This document shows, piece by piece, positions 19,674-28,614 of a DNA stretch of 64,000 bases. A program made the position numbers and the translations under genes. Source of the stretch: Anderseniella sp963700895 (lineage in GTDB: Bacteria > Pseudomonadota > Alphaproteobacteria > Rhizobiales > Aestuariivirgaceae); assembly GCA_963700895.1 (NCBI GenBank), contig CAVOZI010000007.1:1-64000 (forward strand), given 5' to 3'. How positions within the stretch are numbered: the stretch's first letter is position 1; each line of letters begins with the position of its first letter. The notes beneath the pieces are model-generated. The model saw only the letters and a program-made list of their open reading frames with translations, was not told where the DNA came from and did no database searches.

Positions 19674-20657
19674 TCAGTTCCGCGACCGCCACACGCCTTT
19701 GCCGGCCAGCGGGCGCTCACGCACCATGGCCTCGCGCCTGAGCACGTAGACGCCCGATGCCACGATCATCAAGGTGCCGATGACGGTGGTGAGCTTGGGG
19801 ATTTCGCCCCACAGCAGGAACGACAGGATCGAGACCCACAGCATGGCGGTGTACTCGAACGGCGCCACCGCCGGCGCCCGCGCCACCCGGTAGGCGGTAG
19901 CCAGCATCCAGAACCCGGCGCCGGAGATGACGCCGATCATCATTATCATGCCAAGCTCGACCCCGGTCGGCATTTGCCAGGGCTGCAGCAGGAAGCGCAT
20001 CGGCCCGCCCTCCGGCACCGGCAGGCCCAGGTGCGCCACCCCGACGCCGAGGCCGACGCCCATGTAGAAGAAGGTGAGCATCATGTAGAAGGCCATCACC
20101 GAGCCTGATTCGGTGATGCCGATCTTGCGCCCCAGCACGGTGGAGACGGCGTAGCAGAACGCTGCCAGCAGCGGCAGCAGCGCCGCTGGCTGGAAGGTCT
20201 CGGCGCCGGGCTGGATGATCACCAGCGCGCCGGCAAAGCCGAACAGGATGCCAGTCCAGCGCCGCCAGCCGACTTTCTCGCCCAGCACCGGCACGGCCAG
20301 GGCGGTAATGAACAGCGGCGAGGTGAACCAGATCGCCACCACGGCGGTGAGCGGCATGGCGGGCAAGGCCAGATAGTAGAAGAAGAACGCCCCGAACCCG
20401 ATGAACGAGCGCAGCGCATGCATGCCGGGCCGCCGCGTGGCCAGCATGCCCAGCCCCGACTCGAAATGCACGATCATGAAGATGATGGGCAGCGCGATGA
20501 GCCCGCGCGCGAACACCAGCTGGTGTACCGGATAGTGGTCCGACAGCAGTTTCATCATCACGTCCTGGAACGAGAAGATGAAAATGCCCGCGCACAGATA
20601 GAGCACGCCCCGGAAGGTGTCGTTGAGGCCGGCGGAACTGGAGGAGGGGGCAGACAT
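19674..20657 (-). CDS. EamA (DMT) family transporter
   Basis: A 327-residue inner-membrane protein with about ten helices in two EamA repeats. FSFQDVMMKLLSDHYPVHQLVFARG and VAPFEYTAMLWVSILS parallel the same places in the EamA protein at 13250-14272, so the two are paralogues in this window. The substrate is unknown. It stands alone, divergent from the histidine phosphatase gene. Confidence 0.88.
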   Translation of the reverse strand: MSAPSSSSAGLNDTFRGVLYLCAGIFIFSFQDVMMKLLSDHYPVHQLVFARGLIALPIIFMIVHFESGLGMLATRRPGMHALRSFIGFGAFFFYYLALPAMPLTAVVAIWFTSPLFITALAVPVLGEKVGWRRWTGILFGFAGALVIIQPGAETFQPAALLPLLAAFCYAVSTVLGRKIGITESGSVMAFYMMLTFFYMGVGLGVGVAHLGLPVPEGGPMRFLLQPWQMPTGVELGMIMMIGVISGAGFWMLATAYRVARAPAVAPFEYTAMLWVSILSFLLWGEIPKLTTVIGTLMIVASGVYVLRREAMVRERPLAGKGVWRSRN

Positions 20658-20787
20658 GGCGCGCAGGTTGGCAGCCGGGCGCCTGCGGTGTCGCGTTCAA
20701 AAACGGCAAGGACAATGTCGCGCAAGGGACACGCGCAGCGGGCGTCTAGGCGGGAACTTCATGCGGCTTCGGCACGTTTCAACGAAC

Positions 20788-21369
20788 ATGAAGCGCAAAA
20801 CATTTTTCCGATTGGCCGTGGTGGTCTGCCTGATCCTGCCGCTGGCCTCCTTCGCGGGGCCTGCAAAGGCCGACGAGGCGTTGTGGGCCGCCCTGCGCGA
20901 GGGCCGCGCCTTCGCCATGATGCGCCATGCGCTGGCGCCGGGGACGGGCGATCCTGCAAATTTCGACGTCAACGACTGCGCCACCCAGCGCAACCTGTCG
21001 GTGGAGGGGCGCGAACAGGCAAGGCGCACCGGCGATGCTTTCCACGCCAACGGCATCATGATGGCCGAGGTGAGGACCAGCGCCTGGTGCCGCTGCCGCG
21101 ATACCGCAAGCCTGATGAACCTCGGCACGCCCGAGGTGCTTACACCGCTCAACTCGTTCTTCCAGAACAGCAGCCAGCGCGATCCGCAGACCGAAGCCCT
21201 CAGGCAATGGCTGACGCAGTGGGCGGGGTCGAGGCCGCTTCTGCTGGTGACCCACCAGGTGAACATCTCGGCGCTGACCGGTGAGTTTGCGCGGTCCGGC
21301 GAGATCGTCGTGGTGGACCGCGACGTCAGCAGCGGGGTGAAGGTACTGGGCAGCCTCAAGCCTCAGTGA
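20788..21369 (+). CDS. Exported histidine phosphatase family protein
   Basis: The 193-residue product has a signal peptide (FRLAVVVCLILPLASFAG). MMRHALAPG holds the nucleophilic histidine of the phosphoglycerate-mutase-like fold in RHA form instead of RHG, and LLVTHQVNI carries the second catalytic histidine. SAWCRCRDTA supplies the usual arginine region. It is probably periplasmic; the substrate is unknown. A start at 20761 (MRLRHV) is also possible. Its stop abuts the stop of mlaF within TGATCA. Confidence 0.8.
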   Translation: MKRKTFFRLAVVVCLILPLASFAGPAKADEALWAALREGRAFAMMRHALAPGTGDPANFDVNDCATQRNLSVEGREQARRTGDAFHANGIMMAEVRTSAWCRCRDTASLMNLGTPEVLTPLNSFFQNSSQRDPQTEALRQWLTQWAGSRPLLLVTHQVNISALTGEFARSGEIVVVDRDVSSGVKVLGSLKPQ

Positions 21370-22158
21370 TCAGATGCGCGCCTTCAGCCGCATCTTGATC
21401 GGCCCGTCGGCGCGTCCATTGACCAGCTGCAGAACATAGGGGTTGCCCGAGCCGTCGATGTCGGTTGTCCGGCCATGCCACACCACCCGGCCCTCGTTCA
21501 GCATGATCATGTAGTCGTACTCATGGCGCGCCGAGTCCATGTCGGAGGTGATGGCGAACACCGTGGCATGACTTTGCTCGATCATCCGGTCGAGCACCCT
21601 GTAGATCGCCTTGGTGGTGATCGGGTCGAGCCCGGCGGTTGGTTCGTCGAGCAGCATCAGCGATGGCGAGCCCGCAAATACCCGGGCCAGACCGACGCGC
21701 TTCTGCATGCCGCCCGACAGCTCCGACGGCAAAAGGTCCGCATTGGCGGCGGGCAGGTTGACCTTCGCCAGCGTCTCGATGGCCAGCTCGCGGGCTTGTT
21801 TGCGGGGCATGCCCTCATTGTTGATCAGCCGGAAGCAGATGTTTTCCCACACCGTCAGGCTGTCGAACAGTCCGCCCTGCTGGAACAGCACGCCGGTGGA
21901 CGCAAGCTTCTCGTTGCGTTCGCGCACGCTGATGCCGGTCAGCGGCTCGCCGTCAAGGCGTATGCTGCCGCGCTCCGGCTGGTAGATGCCGGCGATGCAC
22001 TTCATCAGCACCGTCTTGCCGGATGCGGCCGGACCGATCAGCACCGTTTTGGCGCCGGCAGGCACCGCGGTGGAGATGTCGTGCAGCACCTGCGCCTTGC
22101 CGAACCGCTTGGAGACGCCGTCGAGGCTGAGTTTCACGGCCGGGGTGTTGCTGGTCAT
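21370..22158 (-). CDS. mlaF: MlaF-like phospholipid ABC transporter ATPase
   Basis: The 262-residue ATPase has GPAASGKT (Walker A), LSGGMQKR (signature) and LMLLDEPTAGLDP (Walker B). The C-terminal YVLQLVNGRADGPI segment is characteristic of MlaF, which powers lipid transport between inner and outer membrane. The start at 22158 was chosen because homology begins at SLDGVSKRFG. The usual partner MlaE permease is not in the window, and MlaD is divergent beyond the NDUFA12 gene, so the system is split. Confidence 0.85.
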   Translation of the reverse strand: MTSNTPAVKLSLDGVSKRFGKAQVLHDISTAVPAGAKTVLIGPAASGKTVLMKCIAGIYQPERGSIRLDGEPLTGISVRERNEKLASTGVLFQQGGLFDSLTVWENICFRLINNEGMPRKQARELAIETLAKVNLPAANADLLPSELSGGMQKRVGLARVFAGSPSLMLLDEPTAGLDPITTKAIYRVLDRMIEQSHATVFAITSDMDSARHEYDYMIMLNEGRVVWHGRTTDIDGSGNPYVLQLVNGRADGPIKMRLKARI

Positions 22159-22331
22159 CGGCAAGGGCCATCCGGGTTGGCGAGGGCGGAGTGACCTCTT
22201 GTAACGTTGCGGCATCGGCATGTGCAAGGGGCCGGAAACCCACTGGACTTGCACACGCCGGTTGGGCCATAAGAAAGACCACGAAATCAGCAATCCGGAC
22301 CGGGCCTGCTGCCCCGGCGAGCAAGATATCC

Positions 22332-22733
22332 ATGAAGAACTTTCTGCTGCAACTGTTTACCTGGTGGAACGGCCAAACCATGGGAACCCGCTGGTTTACA
22401 GCGCGGCACGGCGAGCTGGTCGGCGAAGACCAGATGGGCAACAAGTATTACCGGGCCCCGTCGAAGCTGCCGGACTCGATCCCTGAGCGCCGCTGGGTGG
22501 TCTATTCCGGCTATGCCGAGGCGTCGATGATTCCGCCCGGCTGGCACGGCTGGATGCACCACCGCACCAACACCCCGCCCACCGAGAAGAAGTATACGCC
22601 GCACGACTGGGAAAAGCCGCATCAGCCGAACCTGACAGGCTCGGCCGCTGCCTATCGCCCGGCCGGCAGCATTCTGGGGCCAACCCCCAAGCAGGCCGCC
22701 AAGCCCGACTACGAGGCGTGGCAGCCGGAATAG
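22332..22733 (+). CDS. NDUFA12 family complex I accessory subunit
   Basis: The 133-residue protein matches the NDUFA12/B17.2 family, an accessory subunit of NADH:ubiquinone oxidoreductase shared by alphaproteobacteria and mitochondria. GTRWFTARHGELVGED, GNKYYRA, ERRWVVYSG and PPGWHGWMHH are the conserved blocks. It is soluble and should sit on the matrix-facing (cytoplasmic) arm. It is followed 81 bases later by mlaD in the same direction, an order common in this class. Confidence 0.93.
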   Translation: MKNFLLQLFTWWNGQTMGTRWFTARHGELVGEDQMGNKYYRAPSKLPDSIPERRWVVYSGYAEASMIPPGWHGWMHHRTNTPPTEKKYTPHDWEKPHQPNLTGSAAAYRPAGSILGPTPKQAAKPDYEAWQPE

Positions 22734-22814
22734 GCGGGAACGCGCGACCCCGCCCACCGCGTTGGACCAGTTGGCGGCGCCAACCCGCGACAGGCACTGA
22801 GGAGCAGGCTGACG

Positions 22815-23321
22815 ATGAACAATTCCATGGTCGAAGCGGCGATCGGCGCGGTGGTGATTGCGATTGCCGCCGGATTTTTCCTGTTCATGTACTCGGTCGG
22901 GGGCCTTGGCGGCCCGGCGTCGGGCTACCAGGTGACGGCATCGTTCGGCTCGGTCAAGGGCGTCAGCGTCGGTACCGATGTGCGCATGGCCGGCATCAAG
23001 ATCGGCTCGGTGACCGGCCAGACGCTGGACCGCGAGACCTATCGCGCCAACATCGTCATGGACGTCGATTCCACCGTCAAGCTACCGGATGATTCGACCG
23101 CCAAGATCGCGTCCGAGAGCCTGCTTGGCGGCAGCTTCGTCGAACTTTCCCCGGGCGGCAGCGAAACCATGATCGAACCCGGCGGCGAGATCGCCTTCAC
23201 CCAGGACCCGATCGATATTTTCGGCCTGGTGTCGCAGTTCGTGCTCGGCAGCAACAAGAATTCCGGCGACGCAGCCGGCGAAGAGGGCGCCCAGCCGGCA
23301 GAAGGCGCCGCGTCGCAGTGA
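22815..23321 (+). CDS. mlaD: MlaD-like MCE domain protein
   Basis: The 168-residue protein has one N-terminal membrane span (IGAVVIAIAAGFFLFMY) and then a single MCE domain: FGSVKGVSVGTDVRMAGIKIG and the LGGSFVELSPGG block. MlaD forms a periplasmic hexamer that binds phospholipids for the Mla pathway. The tail (EEGAQPAEGAASQ) is low-complexity. The methyltransferase gene starts within a few bases of its stop. Confidence 0.9.
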   Translation: MNNSMVEAAIGAVVIAIAAGFFLFMYSVGGLGGPASGYQVTASFGSVKGVSVGTDVRMAGIKIGSVTGQTLDRETYRANIVMDVDSTVKLPDDSTAKIASESLLGGSFVELSPGGSETMIEPGGEIAFTQDPIDIFGLVSQFVLGSNKNSGDAAGEEGAQPAEGAASQ

Positions 23322-23326
23322 CTGTC

Positions 23327-24094
23327 ATGTCCGAAACCGCGCCGCACGCGCAACAGACCTGGTCTGCCGGCAGCTATTCGACCCATGCCCGTTTCGTCGC
23401 CGATCTGGCGGGGGCAGTGGTCGACTGGCTGGCGCCTCAACCGGGTGAACGCATCCTGGACCTCGGCTGCGGCGACGGCGCGCTGACCCGCAAGCTTGCC
23501 GATGCGGGCGCCATGGTGAAGGGCATCGACAAGAGCCCGGACCTGCTTGCCGCCGCAGTCGCGCTCAGTCTCGACGTGGAAGAGGGCGATGGTCACGACC
23601 TCAAGTTCAACAGCGAGTTCGACGCGGTGTTTTCCAACGCTGCCCTGCACTGGATGAATGAGCCGGAAAAGGTGATCGACGGTGTATGGCGGGCGCTGAA
23701 GCCAGGCGGGCGCTTTGTCGCTGAGTTCGGCGGCCATGGCAACGTGGCGGCGATTGTCACGGCAATGCGTGCCGTGGCGCGCTTGCGCGGCGGCACCGAG
23801 GCGCTGGCGGGACCCTGGTTCTTTCCCTCGCCGGAGGTCTATTCGGACATGTTGGCCGCTCGCGGCTTCGAGGTTTTGCGCATCGGGCTTTTCCCGAGGC
23901 CCACTCCGCTCAAGACCGGCATGAAAGCCTGGTTGAAGGTTTTCCGGAAGCCGTTTTTCGACCAGTTCGGCGCGGCCTCTGACGACGTCCTAGACGAGGT
24001 CGCGGAACTGCTGAGGCCGTGCCTGTGCGATGCCCGTGGCAACTGGACCGCGGACTATGTGCGCCTGCGCGTCGAAGCGGTGAAACCGGCATGA
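23327..24094 (+). CDS. Class I SAM-dependent methyltransferase
   Basis: The 255-residue protein has ILDLGCGDGALTRKL (SAM-binding motif I) and a later SNAALHWMNEPEKVI block like those in trans-aconitate-type methyltransferases (motif II/III) with LKPGGRFVAEFGG. A GTG at 23318 overlapping the mlaD stop could also start it. The next gene overlaps its stop (ATGA), so it is translationally coupled to DUF2155. The substrate is unknown. Confidence 0.85.
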   Translation: MSETAPHAQQTWSAGSYSTHARFVADLAGAVVDWLAPQPGERILDLGCGDGALTRKLADAGAMVKGIDKSPDLLAAAVALSLDVEEGDGHDLKFNSEFDAVFSNAALHWMNEPEKVIDGVWRALKPGGRFVAEFGGHGNVAAIVTAMRAVARLRGGTEALAGPWFFPSPEVYSDMLAARGFEVLRIGLFPRPTPLKTGMKAWLKVFRKPFFDQFGAASDDVLDEVAELLRPCLCDARGNWTADYVRLRVEAVKPA

Positions 24095-24567
24095 ACCCCT
24101 GGCTCGCACGCGCCTGCCTTGCCGCGCTGGTGGCAATGGCTGCCGGAGCGTTGCCGGTGGCGGCCCAAGCCGTGCAGAACCCGATTGCGGTGTTCGCCGG
24201 CCTGGACAAGATTACCGGCCGCATCACCACGTTCGAGATACCAGTCGATGAGGTGCGCCGGTTCGGTACGCTCAACGTCTATCCGCGCGTCTGCAATTCG
24301 CGCCCGCCCACCGAGGAGCCAAAGACGACGTCATTCGTGCAGGTCGACGAGAATCTCATCAATGGCGGCACGCGGCGCATCTTTTCTGGCTGGATGCTGG
24401 CCGAAAGTCCCGGCCTCAACGCCGTCGAGCACCCGGTTTATGACGTGTGGCTTATCGGCTGCATGGACCCCAACAGGCCTGCGGTGCCGGAGCGGGAAAC
24501 GCCGGTCGCGCCACCGCCACCTGCCGCCAGCGGAGAAGCTGAAGACCAGCCGCCGCCGGCGGATTGA
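24091..24567 (+). CDS. DUF2155 exported protein
   Basis: The 158-residue product has a signal peptide (LAALVAMAAGALPVAAQA) and the DUF2155 core: AVFAGLDKITGRITTFEIPV, FGTLNVYPRVC and a GWMLAESPGLNAVEHPVYDVW block with a second cysteine in LIGC. The family is nearly restricted to alphaproteobacteria and lies near NDUFA12 and aat as here. Its role is not established. The tail is proline-rich. Confidence 0.9.
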   Translation: MNPWLARACLAALVAMAAGALPVAAQAVQNPIAVFAGLDKITGRITTFEIPVDEVRRFGTLNVYPRVCNSRPPTEEPKTTSFVQVDENLINGGTRRIFSGWMLAESPGLNAVEHPVYDVWLIGCMDPNRPAVPERETPVAPPPPAASGEAEDQPPPAD

Positions 24568-24665
24568 TCAATTGCCTGTCGATTGCGGCAAGATCGCAGT
24601 TTCGCCATACATCGCCTTCATGTAGTCAATCGGGAGGGGCGTCCCGCGAAAGTTTGACCGAGAGC

Positions 24666-25055
24666 ATGAGACCGAGATTTTTCCTTACCTTCGCAGCAGG
24701 CTTTTTGGCGTTGGCTGCATACTCCAGCAACGCCGCTCCGGTGCACGCGGCCGGCGCGTGCGACAAGCTGCAGGCAGAATTCACCGGCAAGCTCCGCCCC
24801 GCAATCCTGCGGTTGGCAAAGAAGCGTTTCCACTTGTCCAACTGGTATCATGCCACGCTTAAGCGCCAGCACGAGGGCAGCAAGCACCCGACCCCGGCGG
24901 CGCTGGACACCACCTACAAGATGATGGTCGATTACTGCGGCAGCGACGACAAATGCAAGGCGTTTGCCGCCCAGATGAATACGGCCTCGCGAGCGATTTA
25001 TGATGTCAACCAGCGATGGTCTGCTGCCGGATGTCCCGGTCAGCTTGACAACTGA
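24666..25055 (+). CDS. Exported small protein of unknown function
   Basis: The product has 129 residues, a signal peptide (RFFLTFAAGFLALAAYSSNA) and a mostly helical mature part with four cysteines (ACDKL, DYCGSDDKC, AGCPG), likely two disulfides. A 98-base gap separates it from DUF2155. No family was recognised. It ends convergently, 29 bases from the DUF2141 gene. Confidence 0.55.
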   Translation: MRPRFFLTFAAGFLALAAYSSNAAPVHAAGACDKLQAEFTGKLRPAILRLAKKRFHLSNWYHATLKRQHEGSKHPTPAALDTTYKMMVDYCGSDDKCKAFAAQMNTASRAIYDVNQRWSAAGCPGQLDN

Positions 25056-25084
25056 ATGACGTTGGCGGCCCGCTTGGGTCCGGC

Positions 25085-25546
25085 CTATTCGGGCGGGTAG
25101 TGCATCGGCACCGAGATGGCGGTGGCGGGTTCACTGACGTCGAACAGCGCTTCATGATGGAACGGCTTGAAGCGCGGAGGTTGTGCATAGTTCGACACGC
25201 CTGCTCCCTCGAGCGGATACTTCAGGACGCGGTGGCGCTCCAGCTTGCCGTCGTTGTTCTGGTCGTGGCCGATCGACAGCGCATACTTGCCCGGCGCCAG
25301 TCCGGGAAAGGTGATGACGACGTCGCCCGGTTGCGCCGGCACGCGGATGGAGGTGACGTTGTTGCGGGGTTCCTCGCAGTCGGGGAAGCCCCAGCCGCTC
25401 GACCACAGGCAGGCCATGATGACGCCGTTGGCGTTCTTTATGCCGGTCACCGTCACGTTGAGATCGGCAGCAAGGGCAGGGGTAGCCAGGCCGAGCCAGC
25501 AAGCGGCGGCCAATGCGTACTTCAAGGTGAGTTTCATCCGAATCAT
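25085..25546 (-). CDS. DUF2141 exported protein
   Basis: The product of 153 residues has a signal peptide (KYALAAACWLGLATPALAA) and a beta-rich domain with VTGIKNANGVIMACLW, FPGLAPGKYALSIGHDQNNDGKL and PPRFKPFHHEALF, the DUF2141 pattern. The function is unknown; the NDGKL stretch may bind calcium. The ATG at 25546 follows AGGAAGG closely; the ATG at 25537 is the alternative. Confidence 0.85.
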   Translation of the reverse strand: MIRMKLTLKYALAAACWLGLATPALAADLNVTVTGIKNANGVIMACLWSSGWGFPDCEEPRNNVTSIRVPAQPGDVVITFPGLAPGKYALSIGHDQNNDGKLERHRVLKYPLEGAGVSNYAQPPRFKPFHHEALFDVSEPATAISVPMHYPPE

Positions 25547-25620
25547 CCTGCCTTCCTGGACTGCAACCGTCAGATGAACATACGTGAAGATTTCGGTGGG
25601 GCCAACGGGTGTTCCGGCTT

Positions 25621-26295
25621 TCAGCCCGCCGCCGCCGCCGCCAGCACCGCCTGCGGATCGCCGTCTGCCCCGAAGCAATCGAAGTCCGCCGTTGCCAGCA
25701 GCGCCTGATCGAGCAGGTTGCGGTACTCCTCCTTCGGCACCTCGATGCATCCGAAGGTCTTCAGGTGATCGGTGACGAACTGGGTATCCAGCAGCTGGAA
25801 ACCCCCGGCGCGCAGCCGCGCCACCAGGTGCACCAGGGCAACCTTCGAGGCGCCGCTTTCGGCCGAGAACATGCTCTCGCCGAAGAACGCAGCACCGATG
25901 CGCACCCCGTACAACCCGCCCGCCAGCGAGCCGTCATGACGGCGCACCTCGATGGAATGGCAGCAGCCCATGGTGTGCAACTGGCTGTAGAGAGCAGCAA
26001 TGCGGGCATTGATCCAGGTGGCGGGCCGGGCGATGACCGCCTGGTCTCCAGCGCTGCCGGGGGCACCGGCGCAGCCTGCAACGACGTCGTCGAACGAGCG
26101 ATCGATGGTAACGTGGAAGCGTCGTTGGCGGATCATCCGCGCAAGCCGGCGCGGCACATGAAAGCGGTCGAGCGGAATGATGCCGCGGATTTCCGGTTCG
26201 ACCCAGTAGAGCGCGTTGTCCTGGGCGCTTTCCGCCATAGGAAAGATGCCGGCCGTGTAGGCGCGCAACAGCAGTTGTGGCGTAATCGTTGACAT
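25621..26295 (-). CDS. aat: Leucyl/phenylalanyl-tRNA-protein transferase
   Basis: This N-end-rule enzyme adds Leu or Phe from tRNA to proteins with an N-terminal Arg or Lys, marking them for ClpAP. The 224-residue protein has LLLRAYTAGIFPMAES at the start, YWVEPEIRGIIPLD, and AFFGESMFS with SKVALVHLVARL, all family hallmarks. An alanine run ends the protein. A typical alphaproteobacterial neighbour of accBC and DUF2155, as here. Confidence 0.95.
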   Translation of the reverse strand: MSTITPQLLLRAYTAGIFPMAESAQDNALYWVEPEIRGIIPLDRFHVPRRLARMIRQRRFHVTIDRSFDDVVAGCAGAPGSAGDQAVIARPATWINARIAALYSQLHTMGCCHSIEVRRHDGSLAGGLYGVRIGAAFFGESMFSAESGASKVALVHLVARLRAGGFQLLDTQFVTDHLKTFGCIEVPKEEYRNLLDQALLATADFDCFGADGDPQAVLAAAAAG

Positions 26296-26364
26296 GACAG
26301 CGCAATCAATACCGGGCCAGGGGCAGCGCAATCAAGCGCCGCGTTCCGGCGGTGGGCCGTCCGG

Positions 26365-27126
26365 TCAGTCTTCCTGCGGGTTGCAGGGCCAGCGCTCAGG
26401 CTTTTCAACGCCCGGCGGCAGCAGGGTGGCATCGTCGCCGCAGGCCAGAGCGATCTGTCCGGAGGTCAGCCCCGTGACGCCTGAAAGGTCGACGCCCTGC
26501 AGCCGGGCGCGGTAGAGATAGGTGTGCGACCAGTCGGAGCCGTCCAGCTTCGCCCCGGCAAATTCGGAGCGGGCGAGGATGGCGAACGTCAGGGTGGCGC
26601 CGGACAGGTCCGCGCCCTGGAAGCTGCTGCGGATCATGTCGGACTTGATCAGGCTGGCCCCTCTCAGATCAGCCTTGGCGAACACCGCTCGCGGCATGCT
26701 GGCGCGCGACATGTTTGTGCCGACAAGGCTGGCTGAGGTGAAATCTCCCCTGAACAGTTCGATGGCGTCCATGTCTGCCTTGTCCAGCCGCGCCCCGGAA
26801 AAGTCGGTCCGGTTGCCAAGCGTCTTCTGCATGGATGCCGAGGTCAGGTCCGCCTCCTTGAAGGAAGCGTAGCTGATGTCGGCCCGGTCAAGGTTCGCGA
26901 ACATCATGCTGGCCCCTCCAAAGTCTGTGCTGGTGAGGTTCGCATAGGCGAGTATTGCCCTCTCGAGATTGGCGCGGGGCAGCATCAGCAGTTTCTTGGA
27001 GCAGTTGCTCCAGTCGACGCCGGGTTTTGCCGAGTCATTGCAATCAGCGAGGGCGGGTACAGCTTGCAGGCCTATCATGGCCGCCGCGGCGCAGACTAAA
27101 GGCGTCAGTCTCTTGATCTTCCGCAC
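26365..27126 (-). CDS. Exported pentapeptide-repeat protein
   Basis: The 253-residue protein has a signal peptide (LVCAAAAMIGLQAVPALA) and then a long run of A(D/N)LXX five-residue repeats, for example ANLERAILAYANL, ADLTSASMQKTL and ADLRGASLIKSDM, which fold as a right-handed square helix. The mature C-terminus has ALACGDDATLLPPG, common in exported pentapeptide proteins. A GTG at 27126 with AAGGGG and AAAGGA upstream fits the signal peptide. The role is unknown. Confidence 0.8.
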   Translation of the reverse strand: MRKIKRLTPLVCAAAAMIGLQAVPALADCNDSAKPGVDWSNCSKKLLMLPRANLERAILAYANLTSTDFGGASMMFANLDRADISYASFKEADLTSASMQKTLGNRTDFSGARLDKADMDAIELFRGDFTSASLVGTNMSRASMPRAVFAKADLRGASLIKSDMIRSSFQGADLSGATLTFAILARSEFAGAKLDGSDWSHTYLYRARLQGVDLSGVTGLTSGQIALACGDDATLLPPGVEKPERWPCNPQED

Positions 27127-27196
27127 GAGGGTCCTTTCCCCTTGATGGCAGTCTGGTTGTAGCCGCATGTCCAGTCCGTTTCCTCAGTCACCTGAA

Positions 27197-28507
27197 TTAT
27201 AGGACGATTGCCGTGGACTTCCAGTGTCTCGGCGCGAATACCCGTACCGGTCGGGCAAATCCCTTCAGCTCATGCTCGCCGCAGTCGTCCAGCGCAGTCT
27301 TCAGTTGCCGCGCCACCTGCTCCGATACCAGCACCGGGCGCATTACCCGCTTGGTTAGTTGCTCCAGCCGCGCGGTCTCGTTCACGGCGCTGCCGACAAC
27401 CGTGAAGTCGAGCCGGTCCTGCCCGCCCACATTGCCGAAGAAAACCTCTCCCGTATGCATGGCGATACCGCAGCGCAGCGGCTTGCGCCCGGCAATCGCT
27501 GCAACTTCGGGCGGCGGGTTTGCATTGAACGCCTCCAGATTGCGCAGCGCCCGGTCGGCAGCCGCCATGGCGGCGTTGGCGGCATCATGCTCACCTGCGG
27601 CATCATCGAACGGAAACACCGCCAGGATGCCGTCGCCCATGAACTTCAGCACATCGCCGCCCTGTGCGGTGACCGCACTCACCAGCTGATCGAGGAAGCC
27701 GTTGAGCAGCAGGTTGACTTCGGCAGCAGGGAAGCTTTCGGACAGTTCACTGAAACCGCGCATGTCGGCGCACCAGATCACCGCGTTGATCGGCTGCCCG
27801 GCGCCGCGCGCGATGCTCCCTTCAAGTACCTGCCGCCCGGCATAGTGGCCGAGATAGACATTGAGCACGTTCTCGGCGATGCGCCGCGCCACGTGGCGGT
27901 GGACGTGCAGCGACAGGTACTTGAGAATGCGGTCCAGCTGGACCTGCTGCTCCCGCGTGAACCCGTCCGGCGCATTGGTGGCGATGGTGGTCACGTCGAA
28001 ACGCCTGGCGCCGATGCGCTTGGGCAGGGGCAGGGCGGCATAACGCGTGATTCCCTGCGCTGCCAGCTCGGCAATGATCGGATAGTCGCGCTGGCTGGCA
28101 GGATCGGTGGCGTCGATGAACATCGGCCGGCCTTCCTCGATCGGCCCGCGCAACGGGCTCTTGAGGTAGGCATCTGTCATGGTGTTCATGGCCCTGACCA
28201 CGATCTCGTCGCAGAAACCGTCGGACTTCTGCCATCCCCAGGCGAACCCGGCCAGTTGTGGATGCAGCGTGCCGGTATGGATGGTGGCGCGCTCAACCGG
28301 TATGCCGGCGGCTACCATGCGCCACGCCAGAGACTCGGCCAGCGACAGCATCGACTCCTCGTTGATGGCATCGCCCAGCAGCCAGTCTTCAAGATCGGCA
28401 AAACTGGTGGCGTTGCCGGCCGCGGCGGGCCCGCGGTTGGCGCGCGCAAGCAGGTGCACGAATTCCGGATATTGCCGCGGCGCAGGGTCTAGATAGGCCG
28501 GTGTCAT
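27197..28507 (-). CDS. Class III adenylate cyclase with N-terminal sensor region
   Basis: The 436-residue protein has an N-terminal region of about 240 residues without a clear membrane span, then a cyclase catalytic domain. The metal-binding aspartates are in WCADMRGFS and KFMGDGILAVF; the lysine before FMGD and the DFTVVG aspartate favour ATP over GTP; NETARLE carries the transition-state Asn and Arg. It should make cyclic AMP in the cytoplasm in response to an unknown signal. The start at 28507 is the first good ATG. Confidence 0.85.
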   Translation of the reverse strand: MTPAYLDPAPRQYPEFVHLLARANRGPAAAGNATSFADLEDWLLGDAINEESMLSLAESLAWRMVAAGIPVERATIHTGTLHPQLAGFAWGWQKSDGFCDEIVVRAMNTMTDAYLKSPLRGPIEEGRPMFIDATDPASQRDYPIIAELAAQGITRYAALPLPKRIGARRFDVTTIATNAPDGFTREQQVQLDRILKYLSLHVHRHVARRIAENVLNVYLGHYAGRQVLEGSIARGAGQPINAVIWCADMRGFSELSESFPAAEVNLLLNGFLDQLVSAVTAQGGDVLKFMGDGILAVFPFDDAAGEHDAANAAMAAADRALRNLEAFNANPPPEVAAIAGRKPLRCGIAMHTGEVFFGNVGGQDRLDFTVVGSAVNETARLEQLTKRVMRPVLVSEQVARQLKTALDDCGEHELKGFARPVRVFAPRHWKSTAIVL

Positions 28508-28614
28508 GCAAAATGTCCCTGGGGCTGGACGGGAGCCGCTCCTGCGGCGGCACACGTCAGCAACGCTCATATGGGCGCAGTCGTTGCCGTTTCCCAGCCC
28601 GGCTCACGCGAAAG

